Below, in pieces: positions 1-7,837 of a stretch of DNA of 64,000 nt. A model generated the notes under the pieces. It did not search any database, was not told where the DNA came from, and was given only the letters and a program-made list of their open reading frames with translations. The position numbers and the translations under genes are program-made. This stretch comes from an uncultured Polaribacter sp. (GTDB lineage Bacteria > Bacteroidota > Bacteroidia > Flavobacteriales > Flavobacteriaceae), in NCBI RefSeq assembly GCF_947501385.1, contig NZ_CANMVP010000006.1, forward strand, positions 62,001-126,000. The letters run 5' to 3'. The first letter of the stretch is position 1, and every line of letters begins with the position of its first letter.

Positions 1-1
1 A

Positions 2-76
2 GAAGCTAAATTTGCTGATGTAACTGTAGATAATAGAACAAATCAAATTATTTTTGGACTGTCTTTACAGCTATAA
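2..76 (+). CDS. 3' end of an upstream gene, possibly an outer-membrane beta-barrel protein (partial)
   Basis: An open frame runs in from the left edge and ends at TAA 74-76, leaving 24 visible residues. The last residues, NQIIFGLSLQL, alternate hydrophobic and polar positions like the final strand of an outer-membrane barrel. A strong terminator follows 24 bases later, which supports a real gene end. The fragment is too short for a family call; the barrel idea is inference from the strand pattern only. Confidence 0.5.
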   Translation, partial: EAKFADVTVDNRTNQIIFGLSLQL

Positions 77-100
77 GATTTTAGATTTAACACAAACTAA

Positions 101-133
101 AAAGGCTCTTGATTTCTCAAGAGCCTTTTTTTT
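101..133. terminator. bidirectional intrinsic terminator
   Basis: A perfect 12-bp stem (101-112 with 117-128, GC-rich core GGCTCTTGA) closes a 4-base loop and is followed by a T run. A-rich sequence on the other side makes it work for both strands. It separates the plus-strand gene ending at 76 from the convergent lipoprotein gene. Confidence 0.85.
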
Positions 134-150
134 ATATAAAAGTATTACAT

Positions 151-969
151 TTAATTAATATTCGGGTTTCGATAATCTGGAAATGTAGGGTTGCTTGGAT
201 CACTAAAATCGTTTTCTAAATCACCGTCACCATTCGCGTCTTCTAAATAAGAGGGTACACCATCGTTATCATGGTCTGTATCTTTTACAAAATCTAGTAG
301 CTCTATATAAAACATTAGATTTTGATTGACTAAAGGAGAATTTTGATTATTTAGAACAATAGACGTATATGCCAAACCTGATGGAATAAACAAAATACCT
401 TTACCGCCATTTAAATAGGTTATAGGCCCGTTAAAAGGATCTCCATTTGATTCCTTTTTTAAATAGCCACCTTTAAAATTCATAAACCCATAAGACCATC
501 CTCTAACAGCTAATGTATTATAGGTAAACCACGCTCCGCTTGTATTTCTATCAAATTCTGAACTTAATTCATTTGTAGACAAAATAGCCTGACCAGAATA
601 TTTAGCAAAAATAGAATCAGAAATAGAAGGTTCACCTTTATCAACGTCAGGAGAAGGATCTCCTTTTGATATACTATAAACGTAAAGTTTATAATCTATA
701 TCATTTCTTTTTGCATCCATAATTTTAAGGTTTGGCTCGTCATCGTAAATAGGTGTTTTTCCAGAAATTAATGGTTTTACCGAGTCTAAATCTTTATCGT
801 AGTAATGGTTTTTCAGAAAATTCACCAACGTATCATCATCAGAAATAGCTAAAGCTTCGTGATCTATATCTACAAATGGGTTTACAAAAGCTCTGCTATC
901 ATCATCACAAGAATAAATTACTATTATTCCCAAAAGTAGTAGCAAAAAAATATTTTTTATTTTATTCAT
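151..969 (-). CDS. FKBP-type peptidyl-prolyl isomerase-like lipoprotein
   Basis: This is a predicted lipoprotein: a hydrophobic signal peptide ends in a lipobox with Cys21 (IYSC), followed by an acidic DDD, so it should be anchored in the envelope. Residues 120-225 resemble an FKBP domain, with VRGWSYGF near 155 and the signature GGKGILFIPSGLAY at 188-201, matching the GxGxLxIPxxLAYG core of FKBP/FkpA proteins. The C-terminus (about 228-255) carries DTDHDNDG and DANGDGD, calcium-binding thrombospondin-type-3-like motifs. FKBP lipoproteins are common in Flavobacteriia, some tied to gliding (GldI), but I cannot tell whether this one is. Prolyl isomerase activity is inferred from the core; several active-site aromatics are uncertain. 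Confidence 0.75.
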   Translation of the reverse strand: MNKIKNIFLLLLLGIIVIYSCDDDSRAFVNPFVDIDHEALAISDDDTLVNFLKNHYYDKDLDSVKPLISGKTPIYDDEPNLKIMDAKRNDIDYKLYVYSISKGDPSPDVDKGEPSISDSIFAKYSGQAILSTNELSSEFDRNTSGAWFTYNTLAVRGWSYGFMNFKGGYLKKESNGDPFNGPITYLNGGKGILFIPSGLAYTSIVLNNQNSPLVNQNLMFYIELLDFVKDTDHDNDGVPSYLEDANGDGDLENDFSDPSNPTFPDYRNPNIN

Positions 970-988
970 TTAATCTTAAAATTTAAGC

Positions 989-1015
989 TTGCAATTTACC
1001 ATTTTTATACCTTTG
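989..1015 (+). promoter_or_regulatory. candidate Bacteroidetes promoter of hslR
   Basis: TTG at 989-991 and TACCTTTG at 1008-1015 fit the flavobacterial pattern TTG...TAnnTTTG with a 16-base spacer, slightly short. The -7 box lies 33 bases upstream of the hslR ATG. It reads away from the divergent lipoprotein gene. Confidence 0.5.
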
Positions 1016-1048
1016 TAAAAAGACAAACATTATATTTTAACTTTTTTT

Positions 1049-1429
1049 ATGAGGATTGATAAATATTTATGGTGCATTCGCGTTTTTAAAACGAGAAGTA
1101 TCGCCACAACAGCTTGTAAAAAAGGCCAAGTAAAAATAGCAGGAAGTAATTTAAAACCCTCTAAAGAGATTTTTGGTGGTGAAATACTATTGGTAAGAAA
1201 GAATCAAATTAAGTATCAATTTAAAGTGTTAGGGATACCAGAAAGTAGAGTTGGTGCTAAATTGGTAGATCAATTTAGAAAAGATGTCACACCAAAAGAT
1301 GAGTTTGAAAAAACAGCACTTTTAAAATTTGCAAAAGATTACTATCGGAAAAAAGGCATTGGAAGGCCTACGAAGAAAGACAGAAGAGATTTAGACAATT
1401 ATCAAGAAGATACAACCGAAGATTTATGA
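1049..1429 (+). CDS. hslR: S4-domain RNA-binding protein, Hsp15 family
   Basis: The N-terminus MRIDKYLWCIRVFKTRSIAT is a typical S4 RNA-binding domain, covering about residues 1-65, with a Lys-rich tail (KKGIGRPTKKDRRDLD). At 126 residues it has the size of Hsp15/HslR. In E. coli Hsp15 binds 50S subunits carrying stalled nascent chains and helps recycle them; that role is inferred by family. The ATG is the first codon of the conserved S4 start. The stop overlaps the next start as ATGA (1426-1429), so the two genes are probably translationally coupled. Confidence 0.85.
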   Translation: MRIDKYLWCIRVFKTRSIATTACKKGQVKIAGSNLKPSKEIFGGEILLVRKNQIKYQFKVLGIPESRVGAKLVDQFRKDVTPKDEFEKTALLKFAKDYYRKKGIGRPTKKDRRDLDNYQEDTTEDL

Positions 1430-1929
1430 TCACAACAAACAACATTATTTTAGACAACACGCAGATTCATCAGAAAATTAAACGAATTGCGTACCAAATC
1501 TACGAAAGCAATAGTTCTGAAAAAGAGGTAATTATTGCTGGTATTATTGGGAATGGATATACATTTGCAAAAAAAATAGCGAGTGCTTTAGAAGAAATTT
1601 CTACTTTAAATGTATTGCTTTGTGAAGTAATGATCGATAAGAAAAAGCCTTTGCTACCTATTACAACATCTATATCTGTTGAAAATTATAAAAACAAACC
1701 TTTAGTTTTGGTTGATGACGTTCTAAATTCTGGTACTACTTTAATTTATGGAATAAAGCATTTTTTAGAGGTACCCTTAAAACGATTTAAAACGGCTGTT
1801 CTTGTTAATAGAAATCATAAAAAATATCCTGTAAAAGCAGATTTTAAAGGCATTTCTCTATCCACGTCTATTAAAGAACACGTACAAGTAGAGTTTCATA
1901 AAAAAGAAGCAATTGCTTATTTAGTGTAA
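1426..1929 (+). CDS. phosphoribosyltransferase-family protein (PyrR-like)
   Basis: A type I phosphoribosyltransferase fold is indicated by the PRPP-binding motif LVLVDDVLNSGTT at residues 93-105 and an N-terminal AGIIGNGYTFAKK loop. At 167 residues it is close to PyrR/Hpt sizes. Proteins of this kind transfer phosphoribose to a base or act as PyrR-like regulators; the substrate cannot be told from sequence. It is coupled to hslR by a 4-base overlap and collides with the convergent aroK, sharing 9 bases at their 3' ends. Confidence 0.75.
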   Translation: MITTNNIILDNTQIHQKIKRIAYQIYESNSSEKEVIIAGIIGNGYTFAKKIASALEEISTLNVLLCEVMIDKKKPLLPITTSISVENYKNKPLVLVDDVLNSGTTLIYGIKHFLEVPLKRFKTAVLVNRNHKKYPVKADFKGISLSTSIKEHVQVEFHKKEAIAYLV

Positions 1930-2436
1930 TGCAATTCTCAATTCTGTAACAATACTATCTACAGATTTATGTTCAGTATTTAAAACTATTTTGGCTTGTT
2001 CATAAAAGAATCTTCTTTCAAAAAGATGTTTGGCCACAAATTCTGTTATTTGCTCATCTTCTAAAGCTGCAACCAATGGTCTTTTACTTTTTTCTTTAAT
2101 TAATCTTGTCACCAAAGTAGTAATACTTGCTTTTACATAAATAGAGGTTGCTTCAGAGTTATGCATCAGTTCCATATTATTTGCATAGCAAGGTGTTCCT
2201 CCACCCAAAGAAAGTATAAAATTATCTTTAGAATTTAGAATTTCTTTTAAATATTTATTTTCAATGCGTCTAAAATAAATTTCTCCTTTGGTTTTAAAAA
2301 TTTCTGGAATACTACACTTTTCATGCTTAGAAATGTAGTCATCTAAGTCTATAAAATTCATATTCAGCTTTTTAGAAAGTGCGTTACCAATAGTAGATTT
2401 ACCTGATGCCATATACCCTAAAAGAATAATTTTCAT
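1921..2436 (-). CDS. aroK: shikimate kinase
   Basis: Shikimate kinase phosphorylates shikimate at the 3-hydroxyl in aromatic amino-acid synthesis. The 171-residue length is typical. Visible motifs are the Walker A loop GYMASGKST at 7-15, the substrate-binding aspartates of LDDYISK (about 31-37), the conserved GGGTPCY loop in the middle, and the lid region RPLV near 118. It stands alone on the minus strand and converges on the phosphoribosyltransferase gene with a 9-base overlap. Confidence 0.92.
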   Translation of the reverse strand: MKIILLGYMASGKSTIGNALSKKLNMNFIDLDDYISKHEKCSIPEIFKTKGEIYFRRIENKYLKEILNSKDNFILSLGGGTPCYANNMELMHNSEATSIYVKASITTLVTRLIKEKSKRPLVAALEDEQITEFVAKHLFERRFFYEQAKIVLNTEHKSVDSIVTELRIALH

Positions 2437-2506
2437 TTTATTTGAATTTCAACAAATATCTATAAAATAATTTAAAAATTATACCAATAATTTGAATGAT
2501 TGATAG

Positions 2507-2514
2507 TATATTTG
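2507..2514 (+). promoter_or_regulatory. candidate -7 box for the tRNA genes
   Basis: TATATTTG matches the Bacteroidetes -7 consensus TAnnTTTG and lies 19 bases upstream of the tRNA-Lys 5' end. No TTG is found at the usual -33 distance, so only half of the promoter is supported. Confidence 0.5.
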
Positions 2515-2532
2515 CAACCGATTTAAGAAAAG

Positions 2533-2605
2533 GACCTGGTAGCTCAGTTGGTAGAGCATCTCCCTTTTAAGGAGAGGGTCCTGGGTTCGAGCCCCAGCCC
2601 GGTCA
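2533..2605 (+). tRNA. tRNA-Lys (anticodon TTT)
   Basis: The 73-base cloverleaf has acceptor arms GACCTGG/CCCGGTC (one G-T wobble), a D-arm GCTC...GAGC, an anticodon stem TCTCC/GGAGA closing loop CTTTTAA with anticodon TTT, and a T-arm with GGTTCGAGCC. CCA is not encoded. A hairpin with a T tail follows 3 bases later. Confidence 0.95.
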
Positions 2606-2607
2606 CT

Positions 2608-2638
2608 AAAATGGTTAAGCGAACGCTTAACCATTTTT
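2608..2638 (+). terminator. intrinsic terminator-like hairpin between the two tRNAs
   Basis: A stem AATGGTTAAGC/GCTTAACCATT (2610-2620 with 2625-2635) closes loop GAAC and is followed by a run of five T. It separates tRNA-Lys from tRNA-Leu. It could end the first transcript or act as a processing hairpin in a joint precursor. Confidence 0.7.
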
Positions 2639-2652
2639 CTTTAAAATTTTTT

Positions 2653-2736
2653 GCGCACGTGGCGAAATTGGTAGACGCGCAGCCTTGAGGGGGCTGTGTT
2701 CGTAAGAACGTGGAAGTTCGAATCTTCTCGTGCGCA
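2653..2736 (+). tRNA. tRNA-Leu (anticodon GAG)
   Basis: The 84-base class II tRNA has perfect acceptor arms GCGCACG/CGTGCGC, an anticodon stem CAGCC/GGCTG closing loop TTGAGGG with anticodon GAG, and a long variable arm (GTTCGTAAGAAC). The T-arm contains GTTCGAATC. CCA is not encoded. A T-rich stretch follows directly. Confidence 0.95.
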
Positions 2737-2805
2737 CTTTTTTATTTTTTATTTCTTTCACAAATAATTAACCAAATTATAATGTAATATCTGTAATATT
2801 GCAGT

Positions 2806-3609
2806 ATGCAAAGATTGATATTTATTTTGTGCTTATTAGCTACTTTAGGCACGTTTTCTCAAACCGATTCATTAGCGATTACAGTTCTTAAAGGACAGGT
2901 AATACATGCTGAAAACAATAAAGTTTTAAGTGCAGCACATATACTAAATTTAAATACCGTAAAAGGAACCATTACAAATGATAAAGGTTTTTTTGAACTG
3001 CCAACAAGAGTTAATGATACTATTTTAGTATCTTATTTAGGTTATGAATCCATCAAATTAAAAGTTACAAACGATTTATTGAAAGGAAATGAATTAGAAA
3101 TAGCTTTGTATGAAAAACCAGAAGAAGTAAGAGAAATAGTTATAAAATCTACAAAACTAATAGGAGTTTTAGAAGTGGATGTAAAACAAGTACCAAAAGA
3201 TCGGTTTACAAGAATTCATATCAATGGATTACCTCAAACCTACGAAGTTGGCAAGCCTAGAAGCAAAAACTTCTCCTCACCTATTGCAGCCTTATTTCAA
3301 CCCGTAGATTTCTTGTACAATCTCTTCGGAAAAAAACCGAAACAACTTCAAAAGTTGCAAACACTAAAGAAAGAAGACAACTTACGTAAAATGCTTGCTG
3401 GTAAATTTGATAGAGAAGTTATGATGGAGTATTTAGAGATGGATAGACAAGAGCTTTCTGAATTGTTAACCGATTGCAACTACTCTGCTTATTTTATTAA
3501 AAAAGCGTCAGATTTACAAATGATTGAAGCAGTTTTAGACTGTTATGAAAACTACAAGGCTTTAAAAAACGGTAAAATAGAGCGCAATAAAATTCCTGTA
3601 AAAAATTAA
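2806..3609 (+). CDS. secreted CarboxypepD_reg-like domain protein
   Basis: A signal peptide of about 18 residues is followed at 25-110 by a carboxypeptidase regulatory-like (CarboxypepD_reg_2) beta-sandwich: LKGQVIHAENNKVLSAAHI, GTITNDKGFFELP and ISYLGY-like VSYLGYESI. These domains occur at the N-terminus of TonB-dependent receptors, but here no receptor barrel follows. The remaining 150 residues are charged and alpha-helical (MLAGKFDREVMMEYLEMDRQ). The family is widespread in Flavobacteriia with no known function; an envelope role is inferred. It is monocistronic. Confidence 0.7.
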   Translation: MQRLIFILCLLATLGTFSQTDSLAITVLKGQVIHAENNKVLSAAHILNLNTVKGTITNDKGFFELPTRVNDTILVSYLGYESIKLKVTNDLLKGNELEIALYEKPEEVREIVIKSTKLIGVLEVDVKQVPKDRFTRIHINGLPQTYEVGKPRSKNFSSPIAALFQPVDFLYNLFGKKPKQLQKLQTLKKEDNLRKMLAGKFDREVMMEYLEMDRQELSELLTDCNYSAYFIKKASDLQMIEAVLDCYENYKALKNGKIERNKIPVKN

Positions 3610-3615
3610 TAATAT

Positions 3616-3648
3616 TGAAAAAGGCCAGAAACTTGGTTCCTGACCTTC
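3616..3648 (-). terminator. intrinsic terminator, best in minus orientation
   Basis: The arms 3621-3628 and 3640-3647 pair fully on the minus strand with one G-U pair and lead into five T (minus strand, 3622-3618). On the plus strand the same position is a C-A mismatch and no T run follows. The hairpin therefore suits a minus-strand transcript, which fits the small ORF at 3679-3801 rather than the plus-strand gene ending at 3609. Confidence 0.6.
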
Positions 3649-3678
3649 ATCAACTATTAAAAACTAACTAATTAATAA

Positions 3679-3801
3679 CTAAAATACGGTTGTAATGTAT
3701 TTATAGTTATACTTTCTCCTGGAGTTCCAAGTCATTCTTTTAGACATTACAATGGCTATTTTTTTAGTCTCTTTGTTGGTGGTTTCGGTTGATATTATCA
3801 T
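3679..3801 (-). CDS. candidate small protein (40 residues), unknown
   Basis: A minus-strand ATG ORF encodes 40 residues beginning MIISTETTNKETKKIAIVMS and ending with a basic, Tyr-rich tail (RRKYNYKYITTVF). It occupies an otherwise empty 352-base gap and is followed 31 bases downstream by a hairpin whose pairing and T tail favour the minus strand. No signal peptide, membrane segment or known motif is seen, and no clear promoter was found. It could be a real small basic protein or a chance ORF over a small RNA; the terminator is the main support. Confidence 0.4.
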   Translation of the reverse strand: MIISTETTNKETKKIAIVMSKRMTWNSRRKYNYKYITTVF

Positions 3802-3914
3802 CTGTGTATTTCTATTTTATTTACATCTATATGACGACTGCATCTTTAATTAGTTACAGTATATTTTTTGTTTAACATAATTTTAGCAAATACGTTTAAA
3901 AAGTTTGAAACAAA

Positions 3915-3940
3915 AAAAATCCAGCAAATGCTGGATTTTT
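3915..3940. terminator. intrinsic terminator of the SPFH gene
   Basis: The stem AAAAATCCAGC/GCTGGATTTTT (3915-3925 with 3930-3940) closes loop AAAT. On the minus strand it is followed by a run of T, 22 bases after the stop of the SPFH-family gene. The plus side also has a short T run. Confidence 0.85.
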
Positions 3941-3961
3941 ATATTTCAATGTATTGTGTTC

Positions 3962-4792
3962 TTATTGATTTCCTAAAATAATCGGTAGGCCATTTTTTCC
4001 TGAACCAATTACAATTACTTTACTATTAGGTGACTTAGACAATTCTAAGGTTGCATCTATTCCTTTCTCCTGTAAAATTTTGTCAGTTAAAGAAGCACTT
4101 AAAATCTTATTCGCAATTGCTTTTCCTTCCGCATCAATTTTTTGTCTTTCAGCTTCTTTTTTTGCTTTAGAAATTCGAAACTCGTATTCTAGAGACTCTT
4201 GCTCTTGTTTTAATTTTGTTTCAATCGCAATTCTAATAGTACTTGGTAACTTAACATCTTCTACTAAAACACGTGTTACAGATAAATATTGATCTTTTAA
4301 AACATTTTGAACTTCTTCTAGAATTTCTTGTTCAATAACATCTCTTTTACTAGAATACAATTGTTCTGGTGTGTAACGTCCTACCACACTTCTTGCCGCA
4401 GCATTAATGGCTGGATCTAACAATTCTCGCTCATAATCTTGCCCTTTCGTCTTAATTAATTTTCCTAAGTTAGCAAACTCTGGCTCATACCAAATGGTTC
4501 CGTTTACTTTAACTTCTAATCCATTCACTGAAAGTACATTCATTTCATCTGAAATAGATTGCTGACGTACTTTTCTTACAATCATTCTATTCCAAGGTGC
4601 AACAATATGAAAACCTTCTCCGTATGTTTTTTCAGTATCAATACCATCTCCTAAAGACTCAAAAATAACACCTCCTTCACCAGGACCGATTGTTATGGTA
4701 GATTTTGAGATTAATATAATTGCTATAACTGCTATTATTATGAAAAAAACGCCACTTTTTGGGAATTTTATATCCATTTGATTATTTGCCAT
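3962..4792 (-). CDS. prohibitin-like SPFH/Band 7 membrane protein
   Basis: An N-terminal membrane anchor (about residues 13-31, VFFIIIAVIAIILI) is followed by a Band 7/PHB domain (about 33-205: TIGPGEGGVIFESLGDG, GEGFHIVAPWNRMIVRKVRQ) and a charged coiled coil (EYEFRISKAKKEAERQKIDAEG) at 205-235, the order seen in prohibitins. Such proteins form large ring assemblies in the membrane and often act as scaffolds or guard proteases such as FtsH; no direct partner is visible here. Length 276 residues is normal. It has its own promoter behind the CDF gene. Confidence 0.85.
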   Translation of the reverse strand: MANNQMDIKFPKSGVFFIIIAVIAIILISKSTITIGPGEGGVIFESLGDGIDTEKTYGEGFHIVAPWNRMIVRKVRQQSISDEMNVLSVNGLEVKVNGTIWYEPEFANLGKLIKTKGQDYERELLDPAINAAARSVVGRYTPEQLYSSKRDVIEQEILEEVQNVLKDQYLSVTRVLVEDVKLPSTIRIAIETKLKQEQESLEYEFRISKAKKEAERQKIDAEGKAIANKILSASLTDKILQEKGIDATLELSKSPNSKVIVIGSGKNGLPIILGNQ

Positions 4793-4815
4793 TTGTAAAT
4801 TATTTTAAATTCATT

Positions 4816-4846
4816 CAAATTTACGACTTAACTTTAGGAAACGCAA
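4816..4846 (-). promoter_or_regulatory. promoter of the SPFH-family gene
   Basis: Read on the minus strand, TTG (4846-4844) is followed after 20 bases by TAAATTTG (4823-4816), matching the flavobacterial consensus TTG-N17-23-TAnnTTTG. The -33 element lies inside the last codons of the CDF gene, so the SPFH gene can be transcribed separately. Confidence 0.6.
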
Positions 4847-5724
4847 TCTATATACTCACAATCTTCATGAGAAAGTTCTAATTCTAATGTTATGTGTTCT
4901 AAACCAAAATCATCGTGCAAAATATTTCTAATTTCTTTTTTTAATGATGTATCTTCTTTTGGATTCAGTAGCTCTTCAACAATTAAATGTGCTGTGAACA
5001 CATTATATTCACCGTCCATAGACCATAAATGACAATCATGAATACCTTTTACACCTTTATGTTGAAGGATTTTTGTTTGAATTTCCTCTACAGAAAGCTC
5101 CATTGGTGCGCCTTGTAAAATAATTCGAATACTTTCTTTTCCGTTTTTAAAAACATTGTACAAAATAAAGAGCCCAATTAAAATTGATAAAATAGGGTCT
5201 AAAACAGGAAGGTCCCAAAATTGCATCACAATGCTAGCAATTAGTACTGCAACCCAACCTAAAACATCTTCTAATAAATGCAAAGAAACCACACGTTCAT
5301 TAATAGAAGTTCCGCTTTTTAATTTTAAAACAGCTGCTCCGTTTACAATAATACCTAAAAGCGCAAACCACATCATGCCTTTTGCATCTGAAGCTTGTGG
5401 GCTCATAATTCTAGGAATCGCTTCAGAAATGATAAAAATTGATCCTATTAATAGAATTACTGAATTTATAATGGCTCCTAATAGCGAAAATCGTTTAAAA
5501 CCATAAGAATATGTTTGTGTTGCTTTTTTCTTTGATATTTTTTGAAAATACCAAGCCATTCCCAAACTGATACTGTCTCCTAAATCATGAATTGCATCAG
5601 AAGTAATTGCCAAGCTATTGGTATAAAAACCTCCAACAAATTCAACCATGGTAAAAAATAAATTCAGAAAGAAAGCGGTTCCTATATTTTTTGATGAAGT
5701 ATCATGATGATGGCTGTGTCCCAT
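4834..5724 (-). CDS. cation diffusion facilitator (Zn2+/Co2+-type exporter)
   Basis: This CDF-family antiporter moves divalent metal ions such as zinc out of the cytoplasm. The N-terminus MGHSHHHDTS is His-rich. Six membrane segments span about residues 15-205. Metal-site residues are visible in SDAIHDLGDSISLG (second segment) and HLLEDVLGWVAVL (fifth segment). The C-terminal cytoplasmic domain contains the conserved GVKGIHDCHLWSMDGE and ends ELSHEDCEYIDC with possible extra metal ligands. The length of 296 residues is typical of CzcD-like exporters; ion specificity is not determined. Confidence 0.88.
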   Translation of the reverse strand: MGHSHHHDTSSKNIGTAFFLNLFFTMVEFVGGFYTNSLAITSDAIHDLGDSISLGMAWYFQKISKKKATQTYSYGFKRFSLLGAIINSVILLIGSIFIISEAIPRIMSPQASDAKGMMWFALLGIIVNGAAVLKLKSGTSINERVVSLHLLEDVLGWVAVLIASIVMQFWDLPVLDPILSILIGLFILYNVFKNGKESIRIILQGAPMELSVEEIQTKILQHKGVKGIHDCHLWSMDGEYNVFTAHLIVEELLNPKEDTSLKKEIRNILHDDFGLEHITLELELSHEDCEYIDCVS

Positions 5725-5795
5725 ATTTTTTAAAGAAGACGATTAATTTAATAAAAGGATGCAAAATAAACATAAAAAAATTGATTGATTATATG

Positions 5796-7823
5796 CTAAA
5801 TTTTTCCATAGTATTTTCTAATGAACCATTCTGTTGTAAATAAACCAATTACAAAAAATAAAATCCATTTCCAATCTATTAAATTCTGTTCTTTAACAAT
5901 TGGTTTCTGTGTGGTATAATAAGATGTATTATTTATTAAATCTTGCATTAAACTTTCAGTCTGATTCTTATGATATAGCTTCCCTCCTGTTTTTAAAGCT
6001 AATTTTTTTAATTTGTTCACATTTGCGTGTGTAAATTGCTCTTCAATTTCATAATCCGTTATTTTAAAACTACCATATTTGGTAATATTCTGTCCTAAGA
6101 CCGCGACTTTAAAGTCATATTCACCTGAGATAAGGTTTTCTATTGCTATTTGATAAGAATTGTTTATTAATGAGAAAGGAAGCTTTGTAATTTCTTTTGT
6201 TTCTTTATTAGTTACCGTAATTTCTAAGGATGCTCTCGCATCAAACTGATAATTTTTATCTGTATAAAAAGCAGAAATGCGAATTATTGAATTTGCAGGA
6301 TATAAGTTGTCTGCATTTACCTCTAAACGATTCCTTTTTTTAGTGGAAGAAAGATATTGCACTAAATTTCCTAAAAATTGATCAAAATCTTGGAATGAAT
6401 TACTATTTAGATAACTGGCAGCTCTCCATTTCCAAATTCCTTCACCAAAAATTACCGCAGTTTTCTGATTGTTTTGTTCTAAAACAGATAAGAGCGGTTG
6501 TTGTGTCTGAACTCCGTTTATACTTTGAAATAATAAATCTTGATGATCTTTCGAAAAAGTAACTTCTCCGAATTGATCCAATAAAGGTGAAAATTCATTA
6601 AAACCAATATCTTTTTGTAGAAAAGTTAAAAAAGAAGGGTTATAAATAGCACCATAATTCTCTGTCTGATTTAGGGCTTTTTTAGAGAAACCCAATTGCT
6701 GTTTATTCAGAAAATTCCAATCTGAGTTGGCTCCAGAAACCAATAGAAAATTAGCATTTTCTTGTTTAATTTTACTAAAAATAGCATTGAACTGATTGTT
6801 TGGCTGATATAATATAACCAATTGATAATCATTGAATTCATTTTTAAATTTATCAATCATAAAAACTTCTACAGAACGCTGTTTGTTGCTTTCAATCGCT
6901 TTTTTAAAAAGACCAATATCAGGATGTAAAACAGACGTAAGAATTGCTATTTTTGTCTGTTCATCAATTACTTCTACAGAGAAATTTTTGGTGTTATTTC
7001 TCGTGTTTTTTTCGTTCTTTATTTTTTGAAGGGCTGCTGTATAATAATTAATTCCTTCTTTTGCTGACGTTAGATTTGTTGTAATTATTTTAGAATTTTC
7101 GTCTTTTGAAAATTGTACGCTTTTAGAGAAAACAGTGCTTCCTCGACTAAAAATTGAAAATTTTGTTTGAACAGATTCGTTTCCATCATAATTTAAAATA
7201 ACCTCTACTGGAAACTTGTTCTTAATATAACTGTATTTATTTACGTTTACCTGACTAATTTTTAAATCTTGGTATTTGGTTGTATCTCCAAAAACAATAG
7301 GATACACCGTTTGTTTCGAATTTATAAACTCATAATCGTTACCAATAGTCTGGTTACCATCTGTAAGTAGTATTATTGGCGCGTTTTTATTTTTATTTAA
7401 TTTGTCAACTTCAGAAAGTGCTTTGTAAATATTGGTTTCGTTACCTGAGAAGGATACGCTATCTGAAATTCTTAAATCACTATTAAAAAAGCAAAATTCT
7501 AAATTAAATTTATCTCGTAAAGTGCCATTCTCTTTAAGTTTATTTACAAAACCTTCAATATTATTTTCTTCTTTAAAAAATGAAATAGATTTAGAATCGT
7601 CTACCAAGACAGATAAAGTTGGTTTGCTATTTTCTAATTTTGTTGTTTTTATTTTCGGGTTTATAAATAAAAGAAGTACTAAAAATAGAGCGAGGGCTTT
7701 TAAACTAAATAGTAAACTATTTATTTTCGCCTTACTTTTCGCTTTATAAAAATATTGAAAAAATGCTACTGAAAGACTCAATAACAAAGCGATGATAATA
7801 TATAAAATGGTTGTTGTTTGCAA
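5796..7823 (-). CDS. VWA-like membrane protein of unknown function
   Basis: Two membrane segments near the N-terminus (about 5-22 and 38-54) precede a VWA-like region with a MIDAS-type DxSxS (Asp75, Ser77, Ser79 in VDDSKSIS) and LLTDGNQTIG. A large extracytoplasmic beta-rich part follows, then a final membrane helix and RKYYGKI tail. The layout (N-terminal TM pair, periplasmic domain, C-terminal TM, 675 residues) matches a flavobacterial membrane family related to BatA-type proteins. Its function is unknown. The start codon is TTG; an in-frame stop lies 9 to 12 bases upstream and no early ATG exists. A perfect 20-bp palindrome lies in the leader. Confidence 0.7.
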   Translation of the reverse strand: MQTTTILYIIIALLLSLSVAFFQYFYKAKSKAKINSLLFSLKALALFLVLLLFINPKIKTTKLENSKPTLSVLVDDSKSISFFKEENNIEGFVNKLKENGTLRDKFNLEFCFFNSDLRISDSVSFSGNETNIYKALSEVDKLNKNKNAPIILLTDGNQTIGNDYEFINSKQTVYPIVFGDTTKYQDLKISQVNVNKYSYIKNKFPVEVILNYDGNESVQTKFSIFSRGSTVFSKSVQFSKDENSKIITTNLTSAKEGINYYTAALQKIKNEKNTRNNTKNFSVEVIDEQTKIAILTSVLHPDIGLFKKAIESNKQRSVEVFMIDKFKNEFNDYQLVILYQPNNQFNAIFSKIKQENANFLLVSGANSDWNFLNKQQLGFSKKALNQTENYGAIYNPSFLTFLQKDIGFNEFSPLLDQFGEVTFSKDHQDLLFQSINGVQTQQPLLSVLEQNNQKTAVIFGEGIWKWRAASYLNSNSFQDFDQFLGNLVQYLSSTKKRNRLEVNADNLYPANSIIRISAFYTDKNYQFDARASLEITVTNKETKEITKLPFSLINNSYQIAIENLISGEYDFKVAVLGQNITKYGSFKITDYEIEEQFTHANVNKLKKLALKTGGKLYHKNQTESLMQDLINNTSYYTTQKPIVKEQNLIDWKWILFFVIGLFTTEWFIRKYYGKI

Positions 7824-7837
7824 TGTGTTTTTTTAAA

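Noticed and set aside
3616-3648. Hairpin as terminator of the plus-strand CarboxypepD_reg-like gene
   Set aside because: On the plus strand the stem has a C-A mismatch and no T run follows; the minus strand pairs fully and has the T run.
5156-5506. 116-codon plus-strand ORF inside the CDF exporter gene
   Set aside because: Antisense to a clear CDF gene with intact motifs; no recognisable domain.
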